The notes under the pieces are model-generated. The model did no database searches and was not told where the DNA came from. It worked only from the letters and a program-made list of their open reading frames with translations. The position numbers were made by a program, and so were the translations under genes. Shown one piece after another: positions 46,150-58,559 of a stretch of 64,000 nucleotides of DNA. This DNA comes from Ligula intestinalis (Eukaryota; Platyhelminthes; Cestoda; Diphyllobothriidea; Diphyllobothriidae): the NCBI GenBank assembly GCA_036362985.1, contig JAYGXS010000003.1, forward strand, positions 75,660,969 to 75,724,968. The letters run 5' to 3'. How positions within the stretch are numbered: position 1 is the stretch's first letter; each line of letters opens with the position of its first letter.

Positions 46150-48420
46150 AATACCTTTATGTGCGCACGTACGTAAACTTAGTACAGAGTATGAATCTAA
46201 TCATGGATTGTATTCATTTAGACGGGCAAAAATCATTTTTATAGCATACTATCTGCATATTTTTATACTCCTGGTGTATATTTTTGTAAAGATGCACTAG
46301 CCCTATGCGCCAGCTTGTTAACACTAGCTTATCGTCTGGTATGCCAAAACCTTTTCCGAGAATGGTCCAGCCTTTCGAGACGTTTATATCGTAACTTTGA
46401 GGTTCAAGCAGTTCTTCGGGAAAGAGAACTTCGATCGTGTGAATTTTCGAAGATAGAGTCCCCGCTCCGTCTTCAGACATAGGGAAAAGTGAATGCAAAA
46501 ACAACTGAAAGTCAACATTTGTAATCGTAGGAAAATCAATAATGCAGTGGCGTAGGCTGCTGCAGTGTGTCTCTTTCTGTTCGGATGGGTTTGCGACTCG
46601 CCCAGTTCTGTTTGAGACTTTTGTACAAACAGTCAAACTCGACATTTCTATTGGTGCATGACGTGTCAGAGTGCATTGCTTCTAGGAATTCGCGTCCTTT
46701 CTTGGACGAACAGCTAGCGACAATACGAGTTTTTTCCCATGCGAACTTGTGTTCAGTGTCTACGCAATGCATAGGGACTTTTGAATGGCGGTCGTGTCTG
46801 TTAACCGCTAATTGATGCTCATGAATGCGCACAGAGGCGGGTCTTGCGGTCTGGCCACAATAAACGGCATCACATGATCCACATATGATTTTATATACAA
46901 CTCCTTTCCTGTGTCAATAGTTCACTCTATCCTCAGGGTGTACCAGTTGGGTGCGTAAGGTCGCTGTTGGTTTATGAGCCACCCGGATGTGATGCCTCCT
47001 CAAATGTCTGGCAACCAGTTCAGAGATGTTTTTGATGTCAGGAAGGTTGCGCCAAGTATATGACGTCTGATTGATATTGCCTGAATCTTTTTTCTTTGAC
47101 GATTGTTATCTTACACAGTGACGTATAAATTCTCGTGGATAACCGTTTTGGGCGAATAACTCAAAAAGTTAATTCAGTTCGTCCTGGCAGCCTTGTTTGT
47201 CCGAGCAATGCGTTTTGGCTCGATTTAACAGACTGTTTACACTGCTTCTTTTATGAGAGGTAGGATGGTTGCTCTCATAGTGTAGGATGATTTCGGCATA
47301 CGTTTCCTTGCGGTACAGAGTTGCCCGTTATGTTCCATCGAACTGTAGTTGTACAAGGAAATCGAGGAATGAGAGCTTGGCATCGGATTCTTTTTTGAGT
47401 GTGAACTTAATCCTGGAAGTGTGGCGTTGAGTTTGTTGTGTAAATGTTCACGTTGTTCCTTTCTCACGATAACGAAGGTATCATCAACGTATAATAGCCG
47501 CAACTAAGGGTAAGCTAGCTGATCGGCTATCACCTCGTGCCTCTGCATTGTCACTTCAGCAAGAAAGCCTGATAAAGGTGATGCCATAGGGGCTCCTTTC
47601 AGTTGCTGGTAGTATTGGTTGTTGAATGGAAGTTGGTTTGAAGGCATAGGTCCAAAAGTTCAAGTAGCACAGTTGCAGGGGTATCAGTCTTGTAGGACTG
47701 TAGTAGTTCGTCCGTGCACTGCTTTGCTTTTTCTAAAGGTATATAAGTTAACAAAGAGACGACATCGAATGAAACAATTATTTTATCCGTGGCAATCGTG
47801 ACTCTTTGTAGTTTCTGTAAGAATTCTATAGAGTTCTCGATGGACATTTCACAGTTTTATGTGAGTGGTTGAAGCTGGTGGAATAACCATTTGGGAATTT
47901 TGTAATTTGGCGATCCGATTAGCGATACTATCGGTCTCAAAGGGACTTCCGGTTTATGCACTTTAAGTAATCCATAAATCCTAGCAATTGTTGCTTCAGT
48001 TTGCTTCAATGCCTTGAATAGGTCACCTGGTATTTGTTTCAATCATTCCAGACGTTTCAATACTTTGTCGATGGTTGACGTTTGAGTCTTTGAAGGGTCT
48101 GTCAAAAGGGGCTTGTAGGTTGATAAATCATCTAACAACGAAAGCGTCTTGTTGTTGTAGTCACCTTTATTAAAAACACAGTCGCACCTCCTTTATCTGC
48201 GGGAGGACAATGATAAAGTTGTCGTATTTTAGGGCTCTTTCAGCTTTTTGATCACGTGATAGTACCGAAAATTGATTTCGGTCTTTCAGAGCATTCAAAA
48301 CATTATTTCAGATCGTTAATTGCTCATTTATTGTAAGATGCCTACATTTCAACACATATCGTAAATTCTACGAGCAAAGATTTATAAACCTTTTTTGTTT
48401 TCACTTCCATATTTTGTGAG
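46150..48420 (-). mobile_element. Long minus-strand PLE (RT and GIY-YIG)
   Basis: A minus-strand element with nearly all RT blocks and a complete short-type GIY-YIG, followed on its 3' side by a non-coding tail to about 46150. Its tail sequence recurs at 51515-51720 in the same orientation, 3 kb upstream of the RT. That could be the 5' terminal repeat of the same element (about 5.5 kb in total, with a separate repeat at 48.59-49.07 kb inside) or an unrelated solo end. Confidence 0.75.
46520..48400 (-). pseudogene. PLE RT / GIY-YIG endonuclease (broken ORF)
   Basis: Minus strand, N to C: ALKYDNFIIVLPADKGGATV with a shift; NNKTLSLLDDLSTYKPLLTD; RIYGLLKVHKPEVPLRPIVS (fingers); KIIVSFDVVSLLTYIPLEKA (motif 3 Asp); QQLKGAPMASPLSGFLAE (motif 4); LLYVDDTFVIVRKEQRE with YVDD at 47480-47491; a frameshift near 47400 and LSFLDFLV (motif 6); ESNHPTSHKRSSVNSLLNRA; LFAQNGYPREFIRHCVR (thumb). 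The linker contains VAHKPTATLRTQLVHPEDR. The endonuclease reads VVYKIICGSCDAVYCGQTA, VRIHEHQLAVNRHDR, HKFAWEKTRIVAS and GREFLEAMHSDTSC. Stops occur near 47855, 48050, 46915 and elsewhere. All RT catalytic residues are retained. Confidence 0.85.
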
Positions 48421-48585
48421 ATATTCGTGTCTATTACCAACAACCACTGTTCCTCTGCCTTAATTATGAATTTTCACAGTTTGCTAAATACTTGCAGCAA
48501 AACCGGCCTCCATCATAAAAATCTACCGTCAACTTTCAAATGAACGTTATTCGACAACAGCAGTTTAAGTAGTGCACCTCATATG

Positions 48586-49067
48586 CCGCTAGGCCCAGCA
48601 ATTTCCCTTAAATTAACGGTATTTATAGGGGTTTAAGGGTTGATGAATCAGGATAAGCAGTGGAATATACTTTAGTAACTGCTACATGCATTTTATTGAA
48701 TTGTTTCTAGCAATTTTGATTTAGATCTGTAGCTTTTCCTGATCTGCATCTGATTATCGTAATGCAGGCTTCTTTAAATTCCTTTAAAGATAAAAATAGT
48801 GGTAAGTAGTTTATCTATTGTTACTTACCTGAAGTTTAACATGGCTTTTGACATTTATATTAATAAAGTCCGCGCCGCGAAGCACTGCACACACCTTCAG
48901 TTTTCACGCAGATCAACTTACTCCCAGTGGCCGCGGGAAACAATTTAAACTACATATTTTCCCTTTACATTATCTTCTACAAACTTCCTTCAATACCTAT
49001 CATATTTACCTCTCACGCGCCCCCCATAGCTACCGTTTCCGTAGGACAAAATGCTAGGACTAGGGCT
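48586..49067 (+). repeat. Dispersed repeat with inverted ends, copy 1
   Basis: Same orientation and clear similarity to 57983-58486: GCAGTGGAATATA.TTTA, AACTGCTA.ATGCATTTT, AAAGTCCGC.CCGCGAAGC, TTACTCCCAG..GCCG.GGGAAA and CGTAGGACAAAATGCT are shared. The left end (AGGCCCAGCAATTT...AACGGT) and right end (ACCGTTTCCGTAGGACAAAATGCTAGG...) are related in inverted orientation, less well than in copy 2. Similarity seems to run somewhat past the left end, so the true boundary may be further out. No coding capacity. Confidence 0.55.
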
Positions 49068-51514
49068 ATATTAGTTGCACTACTTGAACAACAATTGCCC
49101 ATGTTTTCATTTACTGGTTTCTCCATAATGGTATTTACATGCTTTTGCAGAATGTCTCATCTTTTACCAGTCCGTTTTCTGCTAGTTGTACAGCAGCCGC
49201 CGAAAACCGCGCAACGCTTTTTATGAAATTTAGCTGGACACTTTAGCAAATATTTGAAAACACTATTGTGATTCATTCAGTTTATTAAATTCTGCAAAAT
49301 CCTTTTACTCAGTCAAATTGTCATTACAGATATGTTTATTAAGAAAAATAACCATTTGTTTTGGGGAAATTGAAAGTTGTCTCATATAGAAGGAATTTCC
49401 AATTTTATTGTGAAAGAGAGAGCCAAACTGCACGTTAATGCTGATAATACTAAGAATGGTCTCCAGAATAAGCAAAATTGGTATTAAATATATATCCCTT
49501 TCAGAACTGAAAAAGTTCATACAAATTTATTCAGATTGCAGTGAATCCAAGTTAAAGGAGCCAAATTTGTTTGCAGTATCAGTTTCAGTTTATTGAGGGA
49601 TATATAGGAAAAAATTCCTTTGAGTGTCCTATTTGTACATATGTAAAGTGGTAGCAGAAAATTTGTTTCTCAGACTGTTGGCGAGGCCAGTTGTCCTGTG
49701 TCATAGGATGAAAATAGGAGCACAAAGGGAAAAAACTACTCAGGGATTTTTAGGAGAAAAACTGTCGCTCTTGTGGGGGAAATGCGTGGGAGTTAAGAGA
49801 AAAAAGGTGGTTCCAACGGGAAGCATTGCAAAGGTTCCCAGGATCATCACTATGTGGAATCCGCTCTCACCGTGTGGAAGCCGCTAAACATTGAAAATTT
49901 GTTTTGAAGAAATTATATTAAGCTATTCTGTTAATTTTTTTGCTCAAAATGAAATAAAAGCAGTGTTTGTTAAAATGCAGCAATGAACCTCAAATGTCCT
50001 TTTGTAAATACCAAATGTCAGGCATTTTCTCGCGTATTGAAGACAAATAAGTGCTGATTTAATTTAAGTCGTGAAAAAAAATAGTTTTTGTATACTTTAC
50101 TTTCCCTTTTTACTTTATTTAGAAACGAAACAGACGAAAGACTCATGAGTAATTCGTTAAATTGTATTGTATATTTCCAGTTTTTTATATAAGACAGTAT
50201 ATATCTCAAAGTGGAATGTATCTACTCATGCGAAAGGTAATCCATTATAAGCAGAAAGGGAATTTCTTTTATTTTCAGTCAAATTGAATCGTTTATCTTC
50301 AAAAAACATAAAGAAATTCTCAAAATTCCCAAATTTCCTTATAACATTATGTTGAAAAAATTTAATATGCGCAGAAGTTCGTCAGCCGAAGATCTAGTCA
50401 AAGCAATTTCTAAGAGGTCACCTTCATAAACTTATTTTAATACTCTAAGGAAAAGTAGTTTCAGAGTTCCACTTCTGACATGATTCACTCTCCACAATGT
50501 GGTTTGCTGTTTCGAGGCATTGCTACAAATGAGCAACATGGTCATTATTCTTAGAACTAATATCCAAAAACATTTTTTTTCGGTTAATACTCTTAATATA
50601 TACATAATTTTAAAGGTTTTGGTGTAAATGTCGAACAGATGCATAATTTATGAATTGATCAATAAACATAGAGAAAAGAAAGAAAATTATGACACACTTT
50701 TTTCGATGACATTCTATGAATACTTAACCAGTGAGAACAAAATTTAAAGAATATTTTGACTAACGAAACATTCTTTCATTGTAAAGAATGTAGTTGCTTC
50801 AAGTTTTTAACGTAACACAACATATTAATTTTTTTGATCTAATTAAGAGTACTTTTTTACGCCTCTAGAACCACGGGATCATCGATAAAAGTTAACTTTC
50901 CTTTACGAACACATAGTGATACCTTTAGTTATTTTGAGTACTTAATATGCCCAATGCAGTTCATGATTCTTTGTTTTTTTAAATACATTCACCCTGGTAT
51001 TGGAGTAATCATCAAACTTATACAAATTTTGGGAAATTACATGGTCTATGGCAACCACTGTATATTCACGACGTAGCTCACCTCACTAAATATTAAAATA
51101 CATTCTGGCATGGGGTTTCCATTCGAAGGGCCAACCTTGGCTGATATTACAATATTGTCTAACCTGAAGCTTAATTCCAAGACCATTCAGTCACAACAGG
51201 ATGCCTGTTTCGGGATGAGTTTCCATCTGGTTGCCTGCGGAAAACAACGCTTATCGCGCATGCACATTTTGTGTAATTTTTGAAGTAACTTTAAAATTTT
51301 AACATATTAAAAAAAACTGCATAATAGAGCAATTAGTTTCATCACGTTAAACTAAATTACGTCTTCTTTAATTTTTCTCAACGAACTAGTTGTATTACCC
51401 AATGTTAAAAAAGGGTTTTATAATGGGCAAGCGAGTTTCAGTCTAATTCGCAATTTGGGTTTCTTTTTTACAAACTTTAAACTTCTATTAAAGATAAATC
51501 ATAACTTAAGGTAC
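49068..51514. other. AT-rich non-coding DNA
   Basis: No supported gene. Frames of 60-99 aa are AT-rich and unplaced. A CAGTCACAACAGGATGCCTG segment near 51191 resembles CAGTCCCAACAGGATACTGG near 51860 in the same orientation, a weak dispersed repeat. Confidence 0.4.
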
Positions 51515-51720
51515 GTTGAACACATTAGGGCACGTTGTAAACTTCGTAGAGAGTATGAATAGAGTCGTGATTACATTTATTATGTCTGTGAAAATGCATT
51601 TATATAGCAGAATATCCCCCCATTTGTTTACCCCTGGCCTATATATTTGTAAAGGCGTACTTTGCATATGCGCCAGCTTGTAAATCACGTAGATAAACGT
51701 CGGCTTTTCCTTGTAAGGCC
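51515..51720 (-). repeat. PLE terminal-repeat copy (relative of 46.15-46.35 kb)
   Basis: Shared blocks in the same order: GTAAACTT.GTA.AGAGTATGAAT; TTTATA.AGCA.A.TATC; CCTGG..TATAT.TTTGTAAA; TGCGCCAGCTTGT; a GATAAACGTC-like end. Orientation matches the PLE at 46-48 kb. It is a candidate 5' pLTR or a solo terminal fragment. Confidence 0.5.
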
Positions 51721-52862
51721 ACGAAAACTATTCACGTGTGCAGTACATTGACTATCTCATAGAATGTTTATGGACATTCTTAAGCATGTTTTTGATACGA
51801 TAGGTTTACGTTGATAGAGCTATTGTATGGAATATCGTGCAGCAGAATCCAAAAATATTTCAGTCCCAACAGGATACTGGCTTTGGAAAGAGTTTTAGTG
51901 CGATAGGTTGCATAACATGTACTAGGTGACATAAAAAGTTAAGTGATGTTAAATTATTCATAACTTAATATCCAAATATAGAAATATACGTAATATAGTA
52001 ACATATAAAACATCTTATGTTATAAAACATAACAGATATAATGTACACAAATATTGAATCTTATAAGTTATATATACTTTAAAATAACAGTAATTCTTTT
52101 ATATTCTTTCGTTTAATATTAAAGAACATCTTCTCTAAACTGCATACCTTTCAGATTCGACAAGTTAACAACTATGAGATTTCTGAAGGCTGTGAAATAT
52201 CGATTCATAATCATCGTATTTGATCATTTATTACTGTTGCTTAAAAAGTTTACAATAGGTTCGTCCTTCATTGCAACATGTGATGTCGAGATCTCGCAGG
52301 CGGTAGGATTCAGCGCTCTTTAAGATTTCAGATGTCATGAACGGTGAAAGTCATGAGCCCTCCTGTATAATACGTTGAATTTCAAGTCTGAGCCTCCCCA
52401 TAACTGCCATTGTGCATCTCCGGCATGTATGCCTTTGCGTTTAATATCGTACTTCCATTTCCACCACAACGGAGCCCTGTACCTTGACAATTAGCTTAAT
52501 ACTTTGACTGTTTTCTGCTGTTATTTACCAATATGCATCCTTGGTCCATGTAAGATGGAGAATCATTGACTTATTGCTTAAAAAGCCTCCCTCGCCTTCT
52601 TTTCAAGCTAGTTTTACGTCCATAGGTTGCTTATTATTTATCGTGCTGTGATATGGTGTGTATTATTTAGGACTTTTGAGGGCATGAATTCCACAGTAAC
52701 TAACAGTGACAGGTGTTTGACCTTTATAACGGTTTTATTTGACACTTTGTTTAGTTAATAATATATACTTGCTTCGCATCCTTGTTGCATCTGTGAGCAT
52801 TATGCGACTGAGTGGCCAGAAGGACGGAAGCTCACTTGCATGGTGACCAGTCGAAACATAGA
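51721..52862. other. Non-coding, nothing recognised
   Basis: Includes an AT-rich, low-complexity run (about 51950-52120) and a slightly GC-richer patch (about 52290-52560) without recognisable features. Confidence 0.4.
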
Positions 52863-53432
52863 TACAGCAGACGCCGTTGATCATGCAATATTTTGACATA
52901 TGTAAAAGACTTATACTTTTTTGCTTATCAAAATTGACTCCAGTTGTGAGACTGATTATTCTGTAGTCTATTTTAAAGTCATTTTAGTCAGTATAGGAAG
53001 TCGACGCTTTAAAGAGCTTCTTTTTGACTCCTAGAAAAACGTATTTATTGTAAAAACTGACATCTTAAGAAGTATGCGTTTTTATCATTGATTTTGACTG
53101 CCTTTAAAATTTAAATAACGCCTTATTTTCTATCAAATAAGTACAAAAAAATTTTTGGTGCACGATTTCCATGAAATATATTTAAATTTATAAAGGTAGT
53201 CAAAATCAATGGTAAACAGGCATACTTTTACAATGTGAGTTTTTCAAAAGATACGTTTTGCTAGGAGTCGAAAAGAAGCTCCTTAAAAAGCGGGCTTCCT
53301 ATCATGACTGAAATGACTTCAGAATAGACTACAGAATAATCCGTTTCACAACTGGAGTCAATTCCAATTAGCAAAAGCGTATAAGTCTTTCGCATGTGTC
53401 GAAATATTGCATGATCAACGGTTTCTACTGTA
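52863..53432. mobile_element. Foldback element (570-bp palindrome)
   Basis: Two arms of about 280 bp are reverse complements centred near 53147. Outer ends are TACAGCAGACGCCGTTGATC on the left and, read inward from the right, TACAGTAGAAACCGTTGATC. Shared blocks include CATGCAATATTT.GACA.ATG, AGACTTATAC, TTGACTCCAGTTGTGA, ATTCTGTAGTCTATT, GAGCTTCTTTT.GACTCCTAG, CATTGATTTTGACT.CCTTTA and AAATTTAAAT. The centre is AT-rich (GTACAAAAAAATTTTTGGTG). No open frame is present. Arm similarity appears high, about nine tenths by eye, so this is younger than the 8.7-kb palindrome. Confidence 0.75.
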
Positions 53433-56400
53433 CAGTACTACCTCCATCGTTATTTTTTAGTGGTACATTTCTTTCGCTTACTTAACACCTGCAGTTGTAA
53501 CGGTTCACCTTTTGTTGTCTTTATGGTAAAAAATAACATGTCGCTCGTGCATGAAAGCCGAAAAAGCCCGTTAAGGTATATAGACCATTTACGCATTATC
53601 TGAACATTATTACACACTTAAATCAAGGGTTTGAAGGTGACGTTAACTTTTCGGTAGTCTGTCAGTCTGAGAGAAAACTCGAGGAACTCGTCCAAAAAAA
53701 CACTCGTCGGCAGTCTGCAAACTCTGAAATGCTTAACGTGGAGAAAAGAATGCAGCTAAAACATATCGACTAATCTTATGAATCTGCAGTCCACATAAAC
53801 CAACCACCTCTGGGGTTCAAAAAAGCAAACCCTGGTATTTAATCCCCTTTTTACAGTCTCCCCCTTTTAAGCGCTACGAACTTGGTAATATTTTTTTAGG
53901 CAGATAAGCGGATATCTGTCTGGTAAATAAACTTTAGCACTTTCTTTTCGTTATCCTTCACGCTAGTTTGTTTACCTGTTGTACCTAATGACCTAGGCGC
54001 GGGAAATCCAGCACCGTCAGAAGCGTTGAATAGTTCACCAGCATTCAAAAAGAGATGGCTGAAAAAGAAGCAGAGTCTCAGATCTAACAAATGAGCGGTC
54101 ACAGATAAGAGTATTCTAATTCCTTCCAATAGGACTTAAACCAGGATAAGAAAAAAAGACTGCCCAGTTAATTTTGCGTCCTAACTATTCAGTATAAACT
54201 CGCAAACTCTCTTTTACAGAAATCGTAAGACGGGGATCTCGCCCGAACCATACCACACACAACTGCTTGATTATTCTTCACTGAGGCTGAATAAATCAGC
54301 TCTGCAGCTAATCAAAATTAACAGCAGTAAGTAATCCTCTCCTACAACGACAGCCGTAATTAGCTTATTTTCTGTCTCACTTATTTTTTCCGTTGACTTA
54401 ATTTGCTCAGCCGATATATGAGTGTCTGTTTGGATTTAAAAACCTGATCTCAGCAACTGCCACGTGTTATTGCCGATGCAAGCGAAAATGTTACTTCCGG
54501 GACGCATTTGAAAAGAAGTAGGCGCCATTGCCTGTGCCTGACTTCACAGATTTGTGCCCCAACGCATCAGCATCAGAAGAAGGCAGTGCATACGCAAGAA
54601 GTTGCACAATTTATAATGTGCAGTCACTATGCTTCGGTATACACAAAAAATGACAACTGTCCCTTTCACCCAGTAAGGCTGCCTTTGGTTCACTAGTTGC
54701 TTGATGGTTGCATCTGAGAACAAGCAGGGCCCCTAGTCATTTATCAAGTCCTATTTCCTTCCCGACCCGAATTCGGCCCTCAGATTGACCAAAGAGAGAT
54801 GCCACTCGGTTAGGACACAGAACAACCCATTTTCCAACGCCAGTAGTAACTGGCCGAGTAATTATCATGCCACGACAGTTAAGTCCATGGGGATTTAGCG
54901 TACATGTTTGATAAAGATGTCTAGTCACGTTGTATACCTAACATTGTTTGACAAATTACCACAGGTGAGTAAGTGGTGAAACGAATCATGGTGAGCCCTT
55001 TGCAGTCCCTTCTCGGTAAACGCTTATTCAGGCTCCCTTTGATTTACGACCTAAGGACAACGTTGAATGAGCCAGTTAATGCAACAAATAATACACTCAT
55101 TATCGGCACATCGGAGCACTACGCTTATGGGTCGGGCCTGCGGCGAAGCTGCTTTTATGTTTATCATAGTAGAAGCCCTTTTAGCTTCATGAATAAACTC
55201 AACGTCTAGATGTCAGTAGCCTTCCTGTGGTTATAAGTTCGTTTTATTTATTAAAGAACCTCAAGTTTCTTGATCGGTACCATTAATACGACTTCTCCTG
55301 TCGGTTCAAGTCACAGTATCGGCAGTCTTGTATAATGGTTGACATTGGGAGTGGATTGCAGAGCGTTCATCACTTACTATTTCAAATGCTTACACAGACC
55401 TTTCCTGTCCTCTAGTATTTCCGAAACTGCAAAGTACCTGAAAAGCAACTACCAGATCTGCCTCTGGTTAACCCCTCTGTATACCGTCAGATTTTAAGCT
55501 TATTTTTGCGACTACCATTTGATCCGGCTGTCCCTCTTTCATTTTATGTTCTGCACTTTTATTACCATTTAAGTATTCGTTTAGTCTTTTTCGCTGATAA
55601 ATTATTGGAGCTTAAACGCACTTATTTTGGACCATAAATTGTTTTCTCCTGCCCGAATCCGCAAACCCTTAAACATCATGTTCCTTCAAAGAAACGCCCA
55701 ACGAATATTACGTAAATAACAAACTTGCGCTTACGCATTAGCATGGAATAGTGATGCAAAACTTTCAAATTGAGCACTGCAGAAAGGTAATTTCCTTTAT
55801 TAGAAAAGAATGTCTCCTGAAATACGAAAATAATTGTATAGTGTTGCCTTACGCAAGTGTATTTGCCTGGAGAGAACGTGGTCAATTGCGTGTTACCATA
55901 ATAGTAATAATAAGTGGTTCGCAAATGAACTTTTAAAACAGGAAGATCAATGGCAAAATTACCCGCACCGCTGTTGCACTGGAATTTCTGTATTTAAGTC
56001 TATATGCACTTCCTGGCTGAACTCATTAGCGGGCCAAGTTCCTCAAACCGTCTAAATTTTGGCCAATGCTGCCGGGAGGGTGTCTGCCAGACAGGGCAGA
56101 AATGCAGCAAAAATGCAAGTCTAACTTGCATAAATTCCCATCAAACAATTACGTTTGCGAGCGTGCGTAAGCTCTTGAAAATTTATTTCATCGCCAGTAC
56201 ATATAACTGGGAACAAAGTACAACCAACGACGCTTTCGTCTTTTTATACAAGTGAGTCGTTTGAAGGGGTTGATATGAGAAGGTTGGGCACAGGGGAGAG
56301 GGTTTGGTGGAGCCTGTCTAGAGGGTGGGGGTGAGACAAAAAGCGTCTAAGTTCCCGTTTGAGCACCAACTTTAAAATTTTGTTGTGTCCGACTTGGAAG

Positions 56401-57214
56401 GAGGTAAAAAAATCATATATGACAGCCGCACCACGGCAACCTTTTTTAATTCAGTCAGCGTGTCAGATCTCACACTCAGTGAGTTTGACTCAGTCTTGCG
56501 GCTGGTGAATGATAAAAAAGAAAGAGTGAAACCAGGCCGTTAGTAAGTTCTTATGCAGGAGTTCAGAGAACAACCTATGTGCGGCTAGACAGCAAACCTA
56601 GCGCGCCTGTAAGTACTCTGAATGTCGTAGATGGAGAAGATGCCCACCAATGGGAGATATATATCCACTTTACATTGTAGTCATTGACTATAGCCATATG
56701 ACATTTTCCTTGACGCAATATTCCATTCTGTAAAGTCGGTATTGAGTGGAGAAAGGGCCAACACACGCGTAATGCACATAGACGCATGAATATAGCTAAA
56801 CTTTACCGCACGCTCAGGCAGAGTATGAGTGAAGGGAGAGAAGAATCAGACCAAATCTTTGGCAGTCTCTTAAATTTTTACACTCTATAGGGCTAGTTCG
56901 CTTTTGCTTCCTCTTCTCCACCCCAAAGGGAATGCTGGTCTCAGATGTTAACAAGGGATGACAGTTGGAAATATTCATTGAATGCACTAATGAATCGTCC
57001 TGGGATATGTAACTAGACTGATAGTTTTACCATGAAACGTCCGTTATTACGCATCTCCTTCCAACTTTTTCGGCAGTTTCCTTTTTTCATCGTGATTTGT
57101 GTTCATTTAACATATTAAGTGCACATTGAGCAAATTTTTCCATTCGATGTCTGATATTGCGTGTCCTCTTCACCGTGGGTACATTGCTGGAGGCTCACAG
57201 ACAACGAGAAGAAC
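53433..57214. other. Non-coding, nothing recognised
   Basis: No supported gene. Frames at 53896-54129 minus, 54508-54696 plus, 54973-55209 plus, 56004-56255 plus and 56575-56787 minus are short, unrelated to one another and match no family I know. Small GC-richer patches are present at about 54480-54900 and 56270-56340. Confidence 0.4.
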
Positions 57215-57235
57215 AGATATGGGACCCATATCTGC
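57215..57235. repeat. Perfect 21-nt palindrome
   Basis: CAGATATGGG, one central A, then CCCATATCTG: ten perfect base pairs around a single base. It sits about 20 bp upstream of the PLE-end-like motif at 57257. Confidence 0.6.
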
Positions 57236-57248
57236 TACTGCTATCTGA

Positions 57249-57310
57249 CTATGTCTCTGATAACAAATCTGCAATGAATCTCGAAACGTCAGGGGTATAA
57301 AAGTATTGCC
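57249..57310 (+). repeat. PLE-end-like motif with TATA box
   Basis: CTGATAA at 57257-57263 (a CUGANGA-like box with one change), then CGAAACGTCAG starting at 57282, then GGGTATAAAAG (TATAAAAG at 57296-57303). GAAACGTCAG also follows the hairpin at 44.4 kb. No stem II is convincing here. No coding PLE sequence lies immediately next to it. Confidence 0.3.
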
Positions 57311-57982
57311 CCAGCGATCGAGTCGTCTTCTTCAAAAAGTCAAGAACAGTCGCATTTGGCAGATTATCATCCGCATGGACCACCACCGCCTCTAAAACAC
57401 ACTCCCGTCCTAACTTATCTTGCCTTTCGCCACAGACAAGTGGACCAGGATATTCATAAGCGCACCTACCTCGTCTCTGCATTCTTACTCTTTTTTCTTG
57501 ACATTTCTACGGTTTGCGTATTTAAATTTTCTCTAAATTTTAACTTTAAATCTTAGTGTTACTTTGCAGACCAGAACGGTAGCTGAAGAACAATCTCAAC
57601 GTGATGTTTTCATAAGCGTTCTAGCAGCCGAGTAGGTGCATCAAAATATTTAGCCTGTTTGCCTGGTTTCTACGGTTCGGATATGTTTGAAAAGGCATTT
57701 TCAATAACCCAGTGTTCTTTTACCAAGGCTTTATTTTTATACTAATGAAAAAAATTTAGATTTTTGAACATTTGCCCCCTTATTCAGCAGATCGACTGCT
57801 GTTTTTATATTTGGTTTGATGAAATAGTTTTACAATGTGACTTAACCATCTTTTAGCATCCTCTTCGATGGAAAGGGATAGCGTGTCTACCGGAACGGTC
57901 TTTTTGAAGAAGACTTCGAGCCAATTACCAAATAATAACTTACATAACTAGGCAACAGTAGTCTGATAGTGCATCTCATTAA
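57311..57982. other. Non-coding, nothing firm
   Basis: The minus-strand frame 57249-57482 (77 aa) overlaps the PLE-end-like motif and has no recognisable domain. Confidence 0.35.
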
Positions 57983-58486
57983 GCCCTAATCCCGGCATTT
58001 TATTCTACCAAAACGGTGTTTGTAGGATTTTATTGGTGTAAAAATTATGATAGGCAGTGGAATATAATTTAATAACTGCTATATGCATTTTTCTTTTATT
58101 GTATTGAGAAATGTCGATATACAGATGAAGACATTCCTAATCTGTATTATGGTTTAACGTATTGCGGTCAAACCCTATTATTAAATTGCAGGTTCTTTAA
58201 AAATAGAAATAGTGGTTAGAAGGTCATCTACTGCGAGTTACCTGAGGTCAATTTTATAGTTGTGGAGTCAGATTAGTATGGTCCGCTGCGCGAAGCGCGG
58301 CGCCCACCTTTAATTTACATGCGTAAAAACATTTACTCCCAGCAGCCGTGGGAAACAAATTCAAATAATTTTTGTTTCACTTTACGCTTACTTTTAAAAA
58401 TTTTCTGCCCTGCGTTATTCGATTTCTCTACCCCTTAAAACCCTTTGACCACCGTTTTCGTAGGACAAAATGCTGGGATTGGGGGT
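57983..58486 (+). repeat. Dispersed repeat with inverted ends, copy 2
   Basis: Left end CCCTAATCCCGGCATTTTA...CCAAAACGGTG (about 57984-58018) is the imperfect reverse complement of the right end CACCGTTTTCGTAGGACAAAATGC...GGGATTGGGG (58450-58485). Internal hairpins CCGCTGCGCGAAGCGCGGCG and TCCCAGCAGCCGTGGGA are visible. Direct-repeat partner: 48586-49067. It has no ORF. It could be a non-autonomous DNA element, though flanking similarity on the left blurs its boundary. Confidence 0.55.
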
Positions 58487-58559
58487 ATGTGGAATTCTCG
58501 ACATTAAATACTTTTGCCCTATATTATGTACTCGTCTGACAGCACATACGTTAATTAAA

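Noticed and set aside
57249..57482. 77-aa minus-strand frame as a retroelement protein
   Set aside because: No RT, integrase or endonuclease motif; overlaps a PLE-end-like motif on the other strand.
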